In this document: positions 35,302-46,451 of the stretch, piece after piece | Layout: each line of letters starts with the position of its first letter | Position numbering within the stretch: the first letter of the stretch is position 1 | DNA from: Gaeumannomyces sp. JS-464 | Taxonomy: Eukaryota > Ascomycota > Sordariomycetes > Magnaporthales > Magnaporthaceae | Direction: 5' to 3' | DNA: 64,000 nucleotides | Assembly (NCBI GenBank): GCA_002197995.1 | Contig: NGZR01000001.1 | Span: 14,837,501-14,901,500 of the forward strand | Translations under genes and position numbers: made by a program | The notes under the pieces: model-generated | The model's database searches: none | Told to the model about the DNA's origin: nothing | What the model saw: only the letters and a program-made list of their open reading frames with translations

Positions 35302-35960
35302 TTGACAACGTTTGTTGTCTTGCTGTGGAGTCCCCGAGTCGTATATGCCCCTTTTATGGGCAAGAGGCTCCACGTATTTCCTGGCTGACCTATAAAGTTG
35401 GAGAACTGAGAGTCATGAAAAAGATACAAGGGGTCACCAACTTTCCGTCTGTGGATTAAAGTCCCCTGAGTACCTGCAGTCAACGGCAACAGGCACTAGG
35501 TACTCGTCGTCAAAAGCGCCAGGAACAAACCTTCAGCTATGCCACGCGAGCAATCACACCAAAACACTGCATGGACAAAGTGCACTTTCGAACAACGTCA
35601 TGGATCGCCGCCTGGGCTGGAGCTTGTGTTCATGTGCCCCTGATGATCATGCCGGGCTGTTGCTGCCCTGCAGACTTGACTTGGTTCTAACGGCTATCAC
35701 GGGCCGACTTAATCAAAGCCACAGACGTGCTGACTGCCTCTATGACATGGCTCCCGCCACGCGTACCTGCGTGAGTTTGGTTCAAAACTCGGGCCCGAGA
35801 CGGCCGAAGTGTTGAGCTGTCTCTGCGTCTTGCCGTTTTCTTTCTCGACCTTTCAGGCCTGCATTTCTGGCAATAGCACGTCCTGCTGCGAGGCGGCCTT
35901 TTCTGGGCAAGGACACATTGTTGCATCCTGCCCTAGAAAGGTGGTGGCCACCCAGCGATC
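35302..35960. other. Intergenic, upstream of tRNA-Pro and of membrane-protein gene
   Basis: 659 nt without coding signal. It contains the upstream flanks of tRNA-Pro and of the next plus-strand gene. Confidence 0.5.
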
Positions 35961-36462
35961 ATGGCTCCCTTGCATGTAGTACACAGGGCCAAGGCCACCG
36001 GCGACCCTCGTCTGAGCTCCCCTTTCCTTCCCATGCTCGTCGATACCCTTTTTAGACGCTCCAACGGCGGCGCCGCCGTGGGCAACAAGCACAGAGACGT
36101 CGCCAGCATCCCGGTCACCAGCCACCCCATGACCAACGCCGGCGATGCGACGGCCGCCAAGGCCCACAAGACGGCCAACCTGACGCTGGGGATCCTGGGC
36201 GCCGTCCTGACGGGCCTGTTCCTGCTCTGGTTCGTCGCCTACAACATCCGCCTGGCTATGCGCGGCGAGTACTGCACCACCTACAAGCGCAAGTTCCGCT
36301 GCGTCTGCGCCTGCCTCGCGGCGGCGGGCCGCGGTGTCGGCCACTGCTTCCGCCCGGCGTCGTGGAAGAAGCTGCCGGGCAATCTGAAGTGGTTCTTCTC
36401 TAGCGAGAACGGCTGCTGGACCTGCGCCTGCCTCCGCGCTCCCAAGAATGACGACGACGACG

Positions 36463-36495
<33 letters not shown>

Positions 36496-37063
36496 CAACA
36501 ACAACAACAACAACAACACCACAACAGCGGCAGTGAGGACCGGACCAGCCACTCCAGGAACGGCAGCGGTGGCGGCATCGGCCTGGGGATCGTCAGCAAC
36601 GGGGGCAGCACAGATGATAGCGGAAGCGGCAGCCCTTTCAAGAGCCACATCGGGCCCGACATCAGCCACCTCTTCAAGGACACCAACTCGGCTTTCGCCG
36701 CCGTGGAGCCGCCGGCCGAGACGCACCCGGCGCTGCGCCGCGACAGCGCGGTGCTCGCGACGACGAGCGCGGGCGATGCCGCGGTGGCCGCGCGCCAGCA
36801 CCGCGCCAACGTCCGCGCGGCGGCGCCCCTGCGCCAGGCCGTGACGTGGCCGACGCCGCCCCGGTCGGCCGGCCAGGGCAGCGCGACGCTGTGCGGGGCC
36901 GGCGACGACGAGGCGTGGCAGAGCAGACGCGGCAGCGGGCAGAATCTGGTGGTGGACTTTGCGGCCGGCGGCGCAACCCTGGAGGACCGGTGGCGAGACC
37001 GCCGTCGCGTTACGGGCCGCTTTCGTCCCACCCATGGACCAGCAGCGCTGGAACCCGCACTAC

Positions 37064-37094
<31 letters not shown>

Positions 37095-37481
37095 GGCGGC
37101 AGAGGCATCTCGCCGCGCCGCCGGCGCTGGGTGGCGGGCCACCGGTGCTGTCCCTGGACCTGGCGGGGCCTTCGATGCGCAACCCTGCTGGGAGCCGGCC
37201 GACGAGCCTGGGCTCCAACTACTGTCAGTCTCGTTTTTCTCTCTCTTACTCTTTTCTGGTTGCAGCTCAAATTAGAGCTCACCTTGCTAACATCGGTCCG
37301 GCAGGTCCTGAGCTCTTCGAGCACGCACCGGCCATGGCTCCTTTGGGCGAGCTCCCCGCCGCCCGAGCCCACGTCCGCGCCCACCCCGGGCCTCAGCGGC
37401 ATTGTCGCGCGCAGCAAGCGGCTCAGCTGGCTGGGGGAGAGGGGCCGGAGCCGCAGAGCGTCTGCTGTTCTGGAGGGCTGA
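35961..37481 (+). CDS. Single-pass membrane protein with Cys-rich, Asn/Gln-rich cytoplasmic part
   Basis: I do not recognise the family. The start MAPLHVVHRAK leads to one strong membrane segment, NLTLGILGAVLTGLFLLWFV (about 36178-36237), followed by a Cys-rich stretch (CVCACL, GCWTCACL) that could be palmitoylated. A GAC/AAC microsatellite at 36450-36530 changes frame internally. After it the likely protein continues with SHLFKDTNSAFAAVEPPAET, then MDQQRWNPHY and a polyglutamine run (37064-37094), then LSLDLAGPSMRNPAGSRP. A probable intron (37224-37304) precedes an end with GIVARSKRLSWLGERGR. Frame changes lie at the microsatellite, near 37010, and around the last intron, so the exact C terminus (37481 or 37501) is uncertain. 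The gene converges on the Hsp70-like gene. Confidence 0.6.
36450..36530 (+). repeat. GAC/AAC coding microsatellite with an internal phase slip
   Basis: About five GAC units run into about eleven AAC units, a single two-base AC unit, and more AAC units. The tract reads Asp-Asn before the slip and Thr after it in the upstream frame; the frame that continues downstream reads Gln. Confidence 0.85.
37064..37094 (+). repeat. CAA/CAG polyglutamine tract
   Basis: About ten Gln codons lie in the frame that also gives MDQQRWNPHY just before and RRQRHLAAPP just after. In the other open frame the tract reads as polyalanine, so the frame choice here matters. Confidence 0.8.
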
Positions 37482-37732
37482 TCACCAGCAGGAAAAGGTA
37501 ATACAAAGGAAGGAAACAGAGCGAATGTGGGTACAAGGCGCATGCCCTCACCGTCTTGATATACCGCTGGCAAACTGTGTGTCGGCGTGCCAGAATCATT
37601 GTTGATTTATTACCAATCTTCTCCTTTCGGGGCTCTCTCTGCCCCTCTGGAGCCAATATCTTCCCATATGTTTATCTCTCTGAAAGTATCTAGTGTTCCG
37701 CCTGAGGCTCAATAATAACCCACTTTGTGTGC

Positions 37733-39979
37733 CTAATCCGTCTCGTACATTTCCGTCGGAGCCGCAATCCCCGCAGGATCCCACCTGATGGTGATGGGCT
37801 TGTGGTTCCTTGAGAAGCGCTCGCCGGCTACCTGGAGCTCAAACTTGAGATCGGCGGGCGCGACTATGACGACTATGTCGAACTCGCACAAGAGATACTT
37901 CTTGCCTCTCCTGAAGCAGGTGCCGCGCGTCTGCCTCACGGCCAGCTCGGCCTGCTGGAGGCCCGAGAGGTTGCTTTCGAGGTCGCAGAGCTTGACGGCG
38001 ATCCCCTCCCTCATGCTTCTGGGCAATACGCCGTCGCCGCCATAATGCACGAGCTGGAACTGCCACGTCCGCGTGGTTTCGGTCTCGGCTAGCCGCATCA
38101 CGAGTGGGTGCTTGATCGGCACGTTGGGATCGATCCTCTCGCCCTGCGTCACCGCCGCCGCTCGAGTTAGCAGGCCATACACGCCAATATTACTGGGACA
38201 CGCGACCGCTGCTTCCCCTCGGCTTACCTTCTTGATCAGCCACTTGATCTGATTGTTGGCATACTTTTGGCGGTCGAAGCGGTCCTCGACAAGATCCTCA
38301 TCGAGGATGATATGCTTGTGTCTTTCTGGGTCGTAGTGCTCCTTCACGACGATGCCGTACGATGCCCGGGCGATGCGCCCGGCCAGCACCGGCTTCCTGA
38401 TCGAGTCCATCGACTGCTGCTTGTCGAAGAGCAGGCCCCGGACGACAACCAGCTGCGGGTCCTCGCAGAGGAGGATGGCCGCCCCTTCGGCGCGGGGGTG
38501 TGGGAACTGCTCAAACTGCTGACGCAGCTGGGTCCGGACGTACTCGGACTTGCCCAGCCCACCTGATAGTATTATATACCTCTGATGCAATCGCTAGCCT
38601 TAGCATGGGTCCGTGTTGCGGGCAGTAATGAGATCAGAAGACTGGTAAGTTGGGTAGGTACTGACAACGACGCGTGGATCTCCCTGGCCTGTCAGCCAGT
38701 TTAGCTGCTGCTTGACTTTTTCGATGATTCTGGCGATATGCGGGTTGAACAGCGCTCTCATCTCTTCCCTTTCGTAGGAACTCGCGTCAGTTTTCTTTCA
38801 GCTCACAAGCGCCACTCGCCCTCACCCTCCTCGGTGGCAGATAGATGCACGCACGCAGAGAAGACCATGTTGCCGCTCTCTACGCCAAGTGCGGGCACGT
38901 TGGCGTCGACTCCAAACTCCTCGACTCGGATCCGGTATGGCGGCCGCCACGCCCTCTTTCCGAAATTGTGCTTGACCGTCTTGAAGGACTGCGAGCGGGC
39001 CATTCGACCGGCGCAGTCTGGCAGCAGGTCCGGTATCCTGGCGGCGCCTCCACGCGCGTCTATGCGCGCCTGCACGAGCTCCTGGAAGGCCTTGTCTATC
39101 AGAGTAGAGCCGGTGCCGAAGCCGCACACGGCCGCGACCTCCTCCATCTGCGGGCAGTCGGGGTCGGCCGATGTGACTCTTCCCAGGGTCAGGTCGGTGG
39201 TGCCCCCGCCGGCGTCAACGCACAGGAACAGGTCGTCCTCGTTGAAGCTGATTACGCTGTTCTTCAGCACCGCCACCGACGCCGCCTCGGCCTCCGTCAG
39301 GTCGATTATGGCCGTGTGGGCCGGGTGTCTGTCGCTCCCGAAACCGGCCCCGGCTATGCAGCTCTTGAAGTCCTCCAAGATCTCGATCGTCGTCCACGTC
39401 GTCGGGACGCTGAAGAGAAAGTTGACCTTGAGCTCTGACCACGACTGCGCCGGGCCCCAGGGCTTCCCCACCCCGATCTGCGCCGAGACGGTCTCCCTGA
39501 CGTGCCTGTGTACGTGGCGCAGGTAGTCGGTCGTGATCTTGAGGGCGTGCTTGTGGGTCTGCGGCACCTTGTAGCCCTTGCCGATGGCCCTGCCGCTGGC
39601 CTGGACCCGGTCGAACGTCTTGCGGTCGACGTAGAGCTTGAAGAGCGACCACGGCTCGACCTGGCTGGCGGCCCGGTCGTGCGCGCAGCTGAAGCCCCAC
39701 GACGACACCTCGCCTCGGCTATTGTACATGATCAGGCTCGGGACCTTGCGCTCGTCGCCGTCTTCGCTGTGTGGCCAGTCCCGAATCACCTGTATCGGCG
39801 CCCCGGACCTGTCGCAACGCATCCAGGCCACCCCTGGGGGCACGTCAGCTTTGCGTCCGAGTCACCAGCTGCACTAGCGAAGGATGAAAAGACGAAAAAG
39901 TGGTGTCAAGGAGTCTGGATACTGTACCTGTATAGGTTGTCCCGAAATCCACGGCCACGATAACATCTGGGGTCGCCAT
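37733..39979 (-). CDS. Hsp70-like ATPase (HSPA12-type actin-fold protein)
   Basis: A cytosolic Hsp70-superfamily ATPase domain without a canonical substrate-binding domain. Exons are 39928-39979, 38807-39833, 38666-38768 and 37733-38581; all join in phase, for 676 aa with no indel. The nucleotide-binding motifs are visible: phosphate-1 IVAVDFGTTYTGVAW across the first splice, phosphate-2 FLCVDAGGGTTDLTLG, and adenosine IILSGGLGKSEYV. The second splice gives GEWRLEEMRALFNPHIARI. The second intron is only 37 nt (38769-38805), short even for fungi. A donor-like gtaagc near 38227 and an acceptor near 38145 lie inside an open stretch after WLIKK, so an additional intron of about 83-84 nt is possible. 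Such genes are multicopy and poorly characterised in filamentous fungi; client and role are unknown. Confidence 0.87.
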
Positions 39980-40728
39980 GGCTGTGGGTATTCTCAAGGA
40001 GCCGTCGAGACTATTTAGGCAGACTCTTGCCAGGTGTCGGACGGGAGCAGGACGGCCTGTCTCTAGAACGCTCGAGGGAGACACCTGCTCTCGCCGGCTG
40101 AACTTGAAGGATTAGGTGCAAAACCCAAACAGAGGGTTCTTGAGGTAACGTGTGGATCTGGGACCAAGCACGTCTTTGTAGCCTGATAAAGGAAACGAAT
40201 GTATCTTCTAGAATACTTTGTTGACTCGATTGCCATATATCAAGGTCAGGCTCCGCGACCACAGGCCGCCATTACCGCCTCTAAACAGTCCCAGCCACTT
40301 GAAAAACAAATATTGGCACTTTTGCTATCCAATGCACCTCAAGACACCTGACACCCCCAACGGAGGAAGCGGCATCGCAACGCCCGATAACGAAGGGGCC
40401 ACGTCCTGCAATGGCGCCCGGTGGAGGTGACCTGGCGCAAGCGGCTGAAATGAAAGCCCGGCCTAGAGCAAGCCACAAGGCGGGGGTATCACAGCCTGAC
40501 CCTCCCCCCTGGATAGCCGGGGTTTGCTTTGTTGATATTGGGGCTCGGGTATCGACTGGCCTGCTGTATTCTGATCGCGTTCCCCTTAAATGTTGTTCCT
40601 CGCTCCTCCCAACACAGATCTAAGCAAGTTTTCATCCCGGTCGAGCAGTCGGGGTGATGCAGCCACGACTTCCCGCGTTTGATTTGGTGCCCTGACAGCA
40701 GAACACAACCGCTGCGCCATCTTCAACT
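39980..40728. other. Divergent promoter region
   Basis: 749 nt between the Hsp70-like start (-) and the next plus-strand gene. No coding signal. Confidence 0.5.
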
Positions 40729-41974
40729 TTGACCTCCCCTTTCTCTACATCGCAAACTCATGGCCTAACAGATTCTTTTTCGAATGGGACAACCTCCGGC
40801 CAGATGAATTCTACCACCCCTGGATATGCGCCAACCACCCCCACCCCGACGCCAGAGCCGGGCGAGCCCTGTCGTGGACCCGTCAACTGCGAAACCTATA
40901 CTGGCACTATCGCGGGCTCTATCGTAGGGGGCGTCGTGGGTATTGCCGCGATCATGGCCTTCACCCTCTGGGCCCATGTGCGCACTATGAAGAAGCTTGA
41001 CCGCAGTAGAGCGAGGGCAGGCGGGCTGGAGCTTGGCAGCACTGCGCCGTACCACCAACAGGCGCACCAACAGCAGCGCGGCCACCAGCAGCAGTTCGAT
41101 CTGGAGCCCTTCCTTCTCGAGCCGACCCCGGACAAGGTCATTCAGTCCGAGTTGGCCTCGGTGATACAAATGATCGAGCAGCATGTCGAAAACAGCTACC
41201 ACACCAAACAGGTCCCCGAAAACCAGCGTGATGCTGGTGCACGCCCTGCAGAGCCTGGGCTTTGGAGGTCAGGCTACGTCCGCTACGCCCGAATACATCA
41301 CGTCTTTGGCGCTTGACGGACGCACGAGGCGAGCCGCGTTGAGGGCGGTGCTCTCGTTCACGATATTCTCGGCCATGGAGCTCCGCAACGCCAGCAACGG
41401 GCACTCGATCCTGCCGCCGCCCATTGTGGACTTTGCCCGTATGAGCCGGCCCACGGCCCGCAGGAACGGGAATCAGGAAGGTGAGTGACATCAACCGACG
41501 GCAGGAGAAGGAAAGTGGGGAGGAAACGAGACTAAAGGGACCGCCTGCTGATGCTCGATGTGAACCCCCATGCCCCGTCTTCAAGCAACGGCTCGGGCGG
41601 CAACTCAGTGGAGGGTCCTTTCCGCCTACCTCCTGCACCCCCACAGGAACGAAAGGTCCGCCCTGGTTCCGGACGAGACCATTGTGGCGCCCCAGGCCGC
41701 AGCGCTGGTGGAGGCGCTCAACAGCTTCCTGGCCCCATTCGCCAGAGCCGGCCAGGCCGAGAACCTGCAGGACGTGGTGCTGGAGGCGGCAAGGTTTGGA
41801 TACATGCTCTTCTCGCACCCGAGCGAATGGAGGTTTGAGCACGCCCCAAGCCCGGCCCAGGGTGGCGGTGGTGGACGCCCGGTGGTGGTGGGCGCCGGGC
41901 TCACCAAGCTCAGCGGCGGGGCGGCGGCGAATCCAGTGCGCTCGATAGCTCCTCGTGTGGTGCTGCACGTCTAG
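40729..41974 (+). CDS. Single-pass membrane protein, fungal-specific
   Basis: Family not named with confidence. The N-terminal part is Ser/Thr/Pro-rich (GYAPTTPTPTPEPG, extracellular by inference). A Gly-rich membrane segment, GTIAGSIVGGVVGIAAIMAF (about 40900-40960), follows, then a basic stop-transfer stretch and a Gln/His-rich linker. The intracellular part is helical, with LASVIQMIEQHVENSYH, then LVHALQSLGFGGQ, RAVLSFTIFSAMEL and ALNSFLAPFARAGQAENLQD. One base appears lost in the C run near 41213. An intron probably starts at about 41480 (gtgagt) and ends just before 41646; the phases do not match exactly, so another indel or a different acceptor is likely. The arrangement (membrane stalk plus a helical cytoplasmic domain with an HVxxxY-type motif) recurs in fungal proteins of unknown role. 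Confidence 0.6.
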
Positions 41975-42745
41975 AGCAGGGCGTTCATGCCTGGTGTGAT
42001 GGCAGGTGGCTGGCTATAGGAATTTGTGCACTTCTCATCACGGTGGCGTCCAATGTCGGCCCTCCGAATGGGGCTTCCATGCGCCTCTTTTTCCCTTTCC
42101 TTGCCGAGCAGCGAGATTACATTCTTAGACGATTTTGCAACCACATCCACATCGCTAGATGTCCTCAATAACGTGGCGTGGTGTGTGCGGTTGATGGCAC
42201 TGAGGGTGCGATTGGTTGCCTCCTGTCTACGATTTTTTTCGAGTGAGTCGAACATGCGAGCGCGAGCTGTTCCCAAAACGAATTAGTGCTTCCTTTCATG
42301 ATCTCATCCGCCCGGGATGAACCTCTGCCTCAGCCTGACCTCAAGCCCTCCAAGGACAGACACTGGGCATGTGTCACACAACCAAGTGACAGGGATGGCG
42401 GCCCGGATCCCTTGACAGCCCCCGCCCCGTCTCTCTCGGTGGCCTCCCCACAGCCCGACCGTTTTGCCGGCAACAATAGCCCAACTTCGTGTCAAGAAGA
42501 TAGCATGGGAGGGAGCCGATCACACCATGCCTAACTTTGGATCGTTTGGCTGCCGTCGAATATCACCAACCGGAGCATCTTTCCTTCTTGAACCCCGCCC
42601 CTTCACAATCACCACATTTCGTACGATCTCTGGCTTGTTGCTACAAGGCTGTCCATCTGCTCAATAAGCAACATCATACATAGGAATCCCACCAACAGAC
42701 ATCTGACACCGATCAAGGGGCTTCCCGGGCTCTAGCGATCTCGAA
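41975..42745. other. Intergenic
   Basis: 771 nt upstream of the helix-rich gene. No gene, RNA or repeat supported. Confidence 0.5.
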
Positions 42746-44152
42746 ATGGAGACGATTGCTGGGGCGGCGTTAGCCATGACCAAAGAGCTGGTCCTCGTCG
42801 GAATCCAGCTGTCCGGGGTGCCAAAGCAGGTCGGCCGCTGCATCGAGCTCACCCGGACATGCCACGCCTCGCTGCGCGAGCTCACCATACTCAGGGAGGA
42901 GCATAGCGCGGCCCTGACTCCGGACAAGCTGAAGCGGATCGACGAGACCATTGCGAGGGGCAACAAGGGCTTCGACGATGTCTGCGCCATCGTCGGGCGG
43001 TTCGGGCCACAGGCCTTCAGCAGCATGGGCTTGCTGGGCCGCCTCCGCTGGCAGTACAAGGACTCGCGCGAGTTTGAGGATATGAGGCACATCATAGAGA
43101 GGAACAACATCGAGATCAGCGAGGCCATCACCCGGATCATCGTGATCGCCGAGCTTCAGCCCGTCACGAGCATGGCTATGCACTACTTGGAGGAAAGGGA
43201 GCAGTGGGACAAGGCCGCGGCTGCTGCGAGTGAGGATGAGAGATTTGACATTTTGTTGAGTGGAGGGCCGCCGCTAGGCGTAAATGGTGAGATACAACCC
43301 CTACCGACGGCTTTTGTTGTTCACCCGATCTACCGACGTCTGAAGGGATAATGGGACTTGTCTGACAAATACAAAGGTTACCCTCCCAAGTCATCGCCGC
43401 ACCCTAAACTTCCAGCCAAGCCGCAAGATTCCAACTATACACATCATCGGTCACGGAATCCTGTGCACCAGCCTTTAGCCAGGACCGAAACAAGGGGCGG
43501 ATCCTGTTCCCAGCCCGAGGCGCCATCGACGTCGCCGCCGCGATCCAAACGTCCACCCCCGCCCATCACGGTCTCGCCTATTCCCTCCTCAGCTCCGAGC
43601 GCTGCCGTCGCCCCCACGTCCCGTCCGAGCTCCAAGTCCTCCTCCTCCGGCCCGGCGGGCTCAGCCCTCCCGCCCGTGACCAGGCCGGGCCGCGGCGGCA
43701 CCGGGCCCAGCACTACCCCTGCACGCCCCTCCCATCTTACCGCCACCCCACCCTCTCTCCTGCCGAGAAGAGCCTTGTCGCTCGAGGACCGCGTCCTGCG
43801 GGGCCAGCGCTCCACCATTCTTCGGTCCGGCCACGACGACGCCGTGGGCCTCCACGCCCTGTTTGGGAACACGAACCATCAGCGGCCTGGCTCCTCCCCT
43901 TCCGTCGCAACCATGCAGCAGCCGCATCGGTCGGCCCCTCCGACCTGGGGCATGGGGACCCTAGGAGCCTTGAACTTGCTGGGAGCTGGAGGAGCAGGTG
44001 GTGGCGGTGGTGCGGTTGGAGGGCTGCCCCCAATGGCGACTGCCCCTGACACGCCGCCGGACACGCCAACGCTGGGGAATGCTTATCTTTACGGGCCGTC
44101 GCTTTCTGACCTCCAGACCGACAGTAGCTTGGCTGGCCGTAGCTTGATGTAG
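42746..44152 (+). CDS. Helix-rich fungal protein with Pro/Ser-rich tail (copy 1)
   Basis: Family not recognised by name. Exons 42746-43286 and 43377-44152 are joined in phase by a 90-nt intron (donor gtgaga, acceptor aaag), giving 438 aa. Residues 1-180 look all-helical: METIAGAALAMTKELVLVG, CIELTRTCHASLRELTILRE, RIDETIARGNKGFDDV, LGRLRWQYKDSREFEDM. The C-terminal half is Ser/Pro-rich and probably disordered, with RALSLEDRVLRGQRSTILRS and a Gly-rich run. No membrane segment or enzymatic motif is visible. The helical part recalls the N-terminal domains found in fungal STAND/NLR-type proteins, but no NACHT or NB-ARC region follows, so that is only a hypothesis. A diverged second copy starts at 44908. 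The gene reads without indels. Confidence 0.7.
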
Positions 44153-44907
44153 TTTATGCTGTTCCCCTTTGTCCATTTGTCGTCGCGCTCAGACTTGGCG
44201 CAGATTTTCGGCACGATCCCAAAGATTGGATGTCTTTGCAAATACAAAATTGGATACCACGGTAATAGCCAATTCATTTGCCCGATCACCTGCGGACGCG
44301 ATCGAAAGCTTCGTAACCCGCTAGCCGCCTCTAGACCAGACTCAGCCATGTTTCAAACGTTTGTCCTCAGATAGCTTGTCTCTGAAGCCATCTGTGTAAC
44401 GAGCCTTGCCCTGCCCAAAGCCACCACAGTCCGATTTCGAGTGCGTTCTCTGTCTTGCCTATTTTTGGCACCGGGGAGCGACTGAGATGCCGCGTCGCAG
44501 CTAAGGGGTGTGATCAAGGGAAAACAACGCGCCTGTGGTAGTCTAAACCCATCCTCCTGTCCCTTTTGGCGGCATCCAGTGCCGTGACACAGTGTCACAC
44601 ATGGGGCTGCAATGGCCCTTTTTGAGTCGGCCTACTTATAGACCTTGCTGTGATTACAATGGAGCATGCTGCAAGCTCAAGAGGGTCCTCTCATGACCAC
44701 CCTAACTGTCTGACGTCAGCTTCTTCTTCTCTTCTCAAGTCTTCTGGACGCGAGCATCTTGGTTCTACTGTCACCCTTCCATCATAATCACAGACCTGGA
44801 AGCCGGCAGATAATAGGTTACCGTATCCTATCGGAGCCATTCGGCGGAGACAGGCGAGCAACAAGCAAGCGTTCACCCCCTTTCCGACAATCTCAGAATG
44901 AAACCAC
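44153..44907. other. Intergenic between the two helix-rich copies
   Basis: 755 nt; no supported gene. Confidence 0.5.
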
Positions 44908-45790
44908 ATGGGCACGATAGCACAAGTGTGGAACGCGGCCGCCTTGGGCTTCGACAAGAGTATGGGCATCTTAGGAATCAGCGTCTCGATCAACCTAGCA
45001 GAGGCGACCGACGAGGTTCGCCACTGCAAAGATATCGAGGACTGCAGGGGGTCTCTGGTCAAAGTTGAGCGGCTTATACACAAACACCGAGCCGCCCGGC
45101 CGAAGGCCTGCCGTGGATTGAGGAGAACCATCGCGGCTGCCGATGGAACCGGACGAGTTTGACAGGATACCTGTACGTTGTAAGCCCAAGAAACGGGACA
45201 GCGTGGGCATGAAAGGTTGCACGCGTTGGTGGATCATCTCTTCGGACACGGGCAAGTCCATCCAGCCCTGCCTCGAGTCACGCAACCGGCGCATCCTCGC
45301 CGCCATCACCAAGATCGCGGATGGACCCGCTGCCGGAAGCGCAGCCGTGGAGAACACAGACGCCGAGAGCAGGATGCAGGCCAATTTCAATAGTGAACCA
45401 TGGCCGCTTGCTACAATCAGCAAGTATCTAACCACTCCCATCGAGGCCTTTGCTGATAACACGGAGATAACCTCCCTGAGCGGAGGCCTTCCCGGCTGCA
45501 AACCGTCAACGACCTGCGCCATGGGTCCCCGTTCACCTCCTTGGATGCGCGTGGCAAGTCCGTCCTATCAGGATATGGTGCTGCTGCATGCTCAGCTATC
45601 CAGGGCGGCGCAGTTTCTGCCACAAGCTGACCATGTGACCATTCTACATGTGCTTTTTCCATTTATCAGGGTCTTCATACCAGGTATAACAGCGGTAGGC
45701 GTTTTTTTCATGTTCCTTTGTGTCAAAATACCCGTACTCGCAGCCAATAACCATGTCCTCACCATCTGTGGAGACCCCGCAGCGATCTAG
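44908..45790 (+). CDS. Helix-rich fungal protein (copy 2), interrupted or pseudogene
   Basis: A diverged relative of the gene at 42746. Starting MGTIAQVWNAAALGFDKSMG, it keeps the spaced pattern V-x-x-C-x(5)-C-x-x-S-L in DEVRHCKDIEDCRGSLVKVE, as in copy 1 (KQVGRCIELTRTCHASLREL). After a frame change between about 45100 and 45140 it continues with EFDRIPVRCKPKKRDSVG and a second matching block, TRWWIISSDTGKSIQPCLES then RRILAAITKIADG, parallel to LRWQYKDSREFEDMRHIIER and ISEAITRI in copy 1. Beyond about 45400 the frame holds no similarity that I can see and may include introns. Either one sequencing indel or a genuine pseudogene would explain this. The end position is approximate. Confidence 0.5.
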
Positions 45791-46451
45791 CCAGGATCGC
45801 GTCCTTGATGGCTGCCTGTTGGTATGGAGCCTGAAGCGTCGTCACTAGCATAGCCTCAAGTGGACCCTGGCTTCGCTCTCCCAGCTCTGGGTCTGAGATT
45901 GGATATCCAAAGACGTGGAAAGCGCATTGCGGGCCGGCACGCGTCGCCATGGTACGTGGGATGACATCGATCGCACCCCAAGCGGCCCAATGTTAGCCCG
46001 GCTTATACACTGCAAGGGAAGTTCGATCCCTTTTGTGGCCGATCCACTATCCGTGCTGCTTTTCGACCGTCATAGACGACCCGGCGAGGCAGATAATGCG
46101 AGTCGCCTCGCACTTCATAGTTTTGCTAGGGTATTTTCTCTGGGAAAATGATTGGGAAGGTGGCAGTAATCCCTGCATTGGATTCCGCACCTTTGCACGC
46201 CTGCAAATAGGTCAGCTCGACTGAGGATCATGTCCCTGCTGGAGACCCTGCGCTAGTTCTCCTGGCATCAGCACATCGAACTCGGTCTTGGCACAATAGG
46301 GGCATTGAAGTGACTATAAATGCCACAATCCTCATCTGTTACCTACTGCAATGGTTTGTTTGGAGCCATCGCGCCTCGGCCGTGCTTCTCGGTGGACTTC
46401 CAAGGATCAACAAAGCTTCGGTGGCTGTCCTACAACCTCAACAAGCCGACG
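45791..46451. other. Intergenic
   Basis: 661 nt upstream of the secreted-type beta-lactamase-like gene. A TTCGATCC-type box-B lookalike near 46021-46031 lacks tRNA structure. No gene supported. Confidence 0.5.

Noticed and set aside
46005..46040. AAGTTCGATCCC resembling a Pol III B box
   Set aside because: Stem pairing is poor and no A box or cloverleaf is present upstream.
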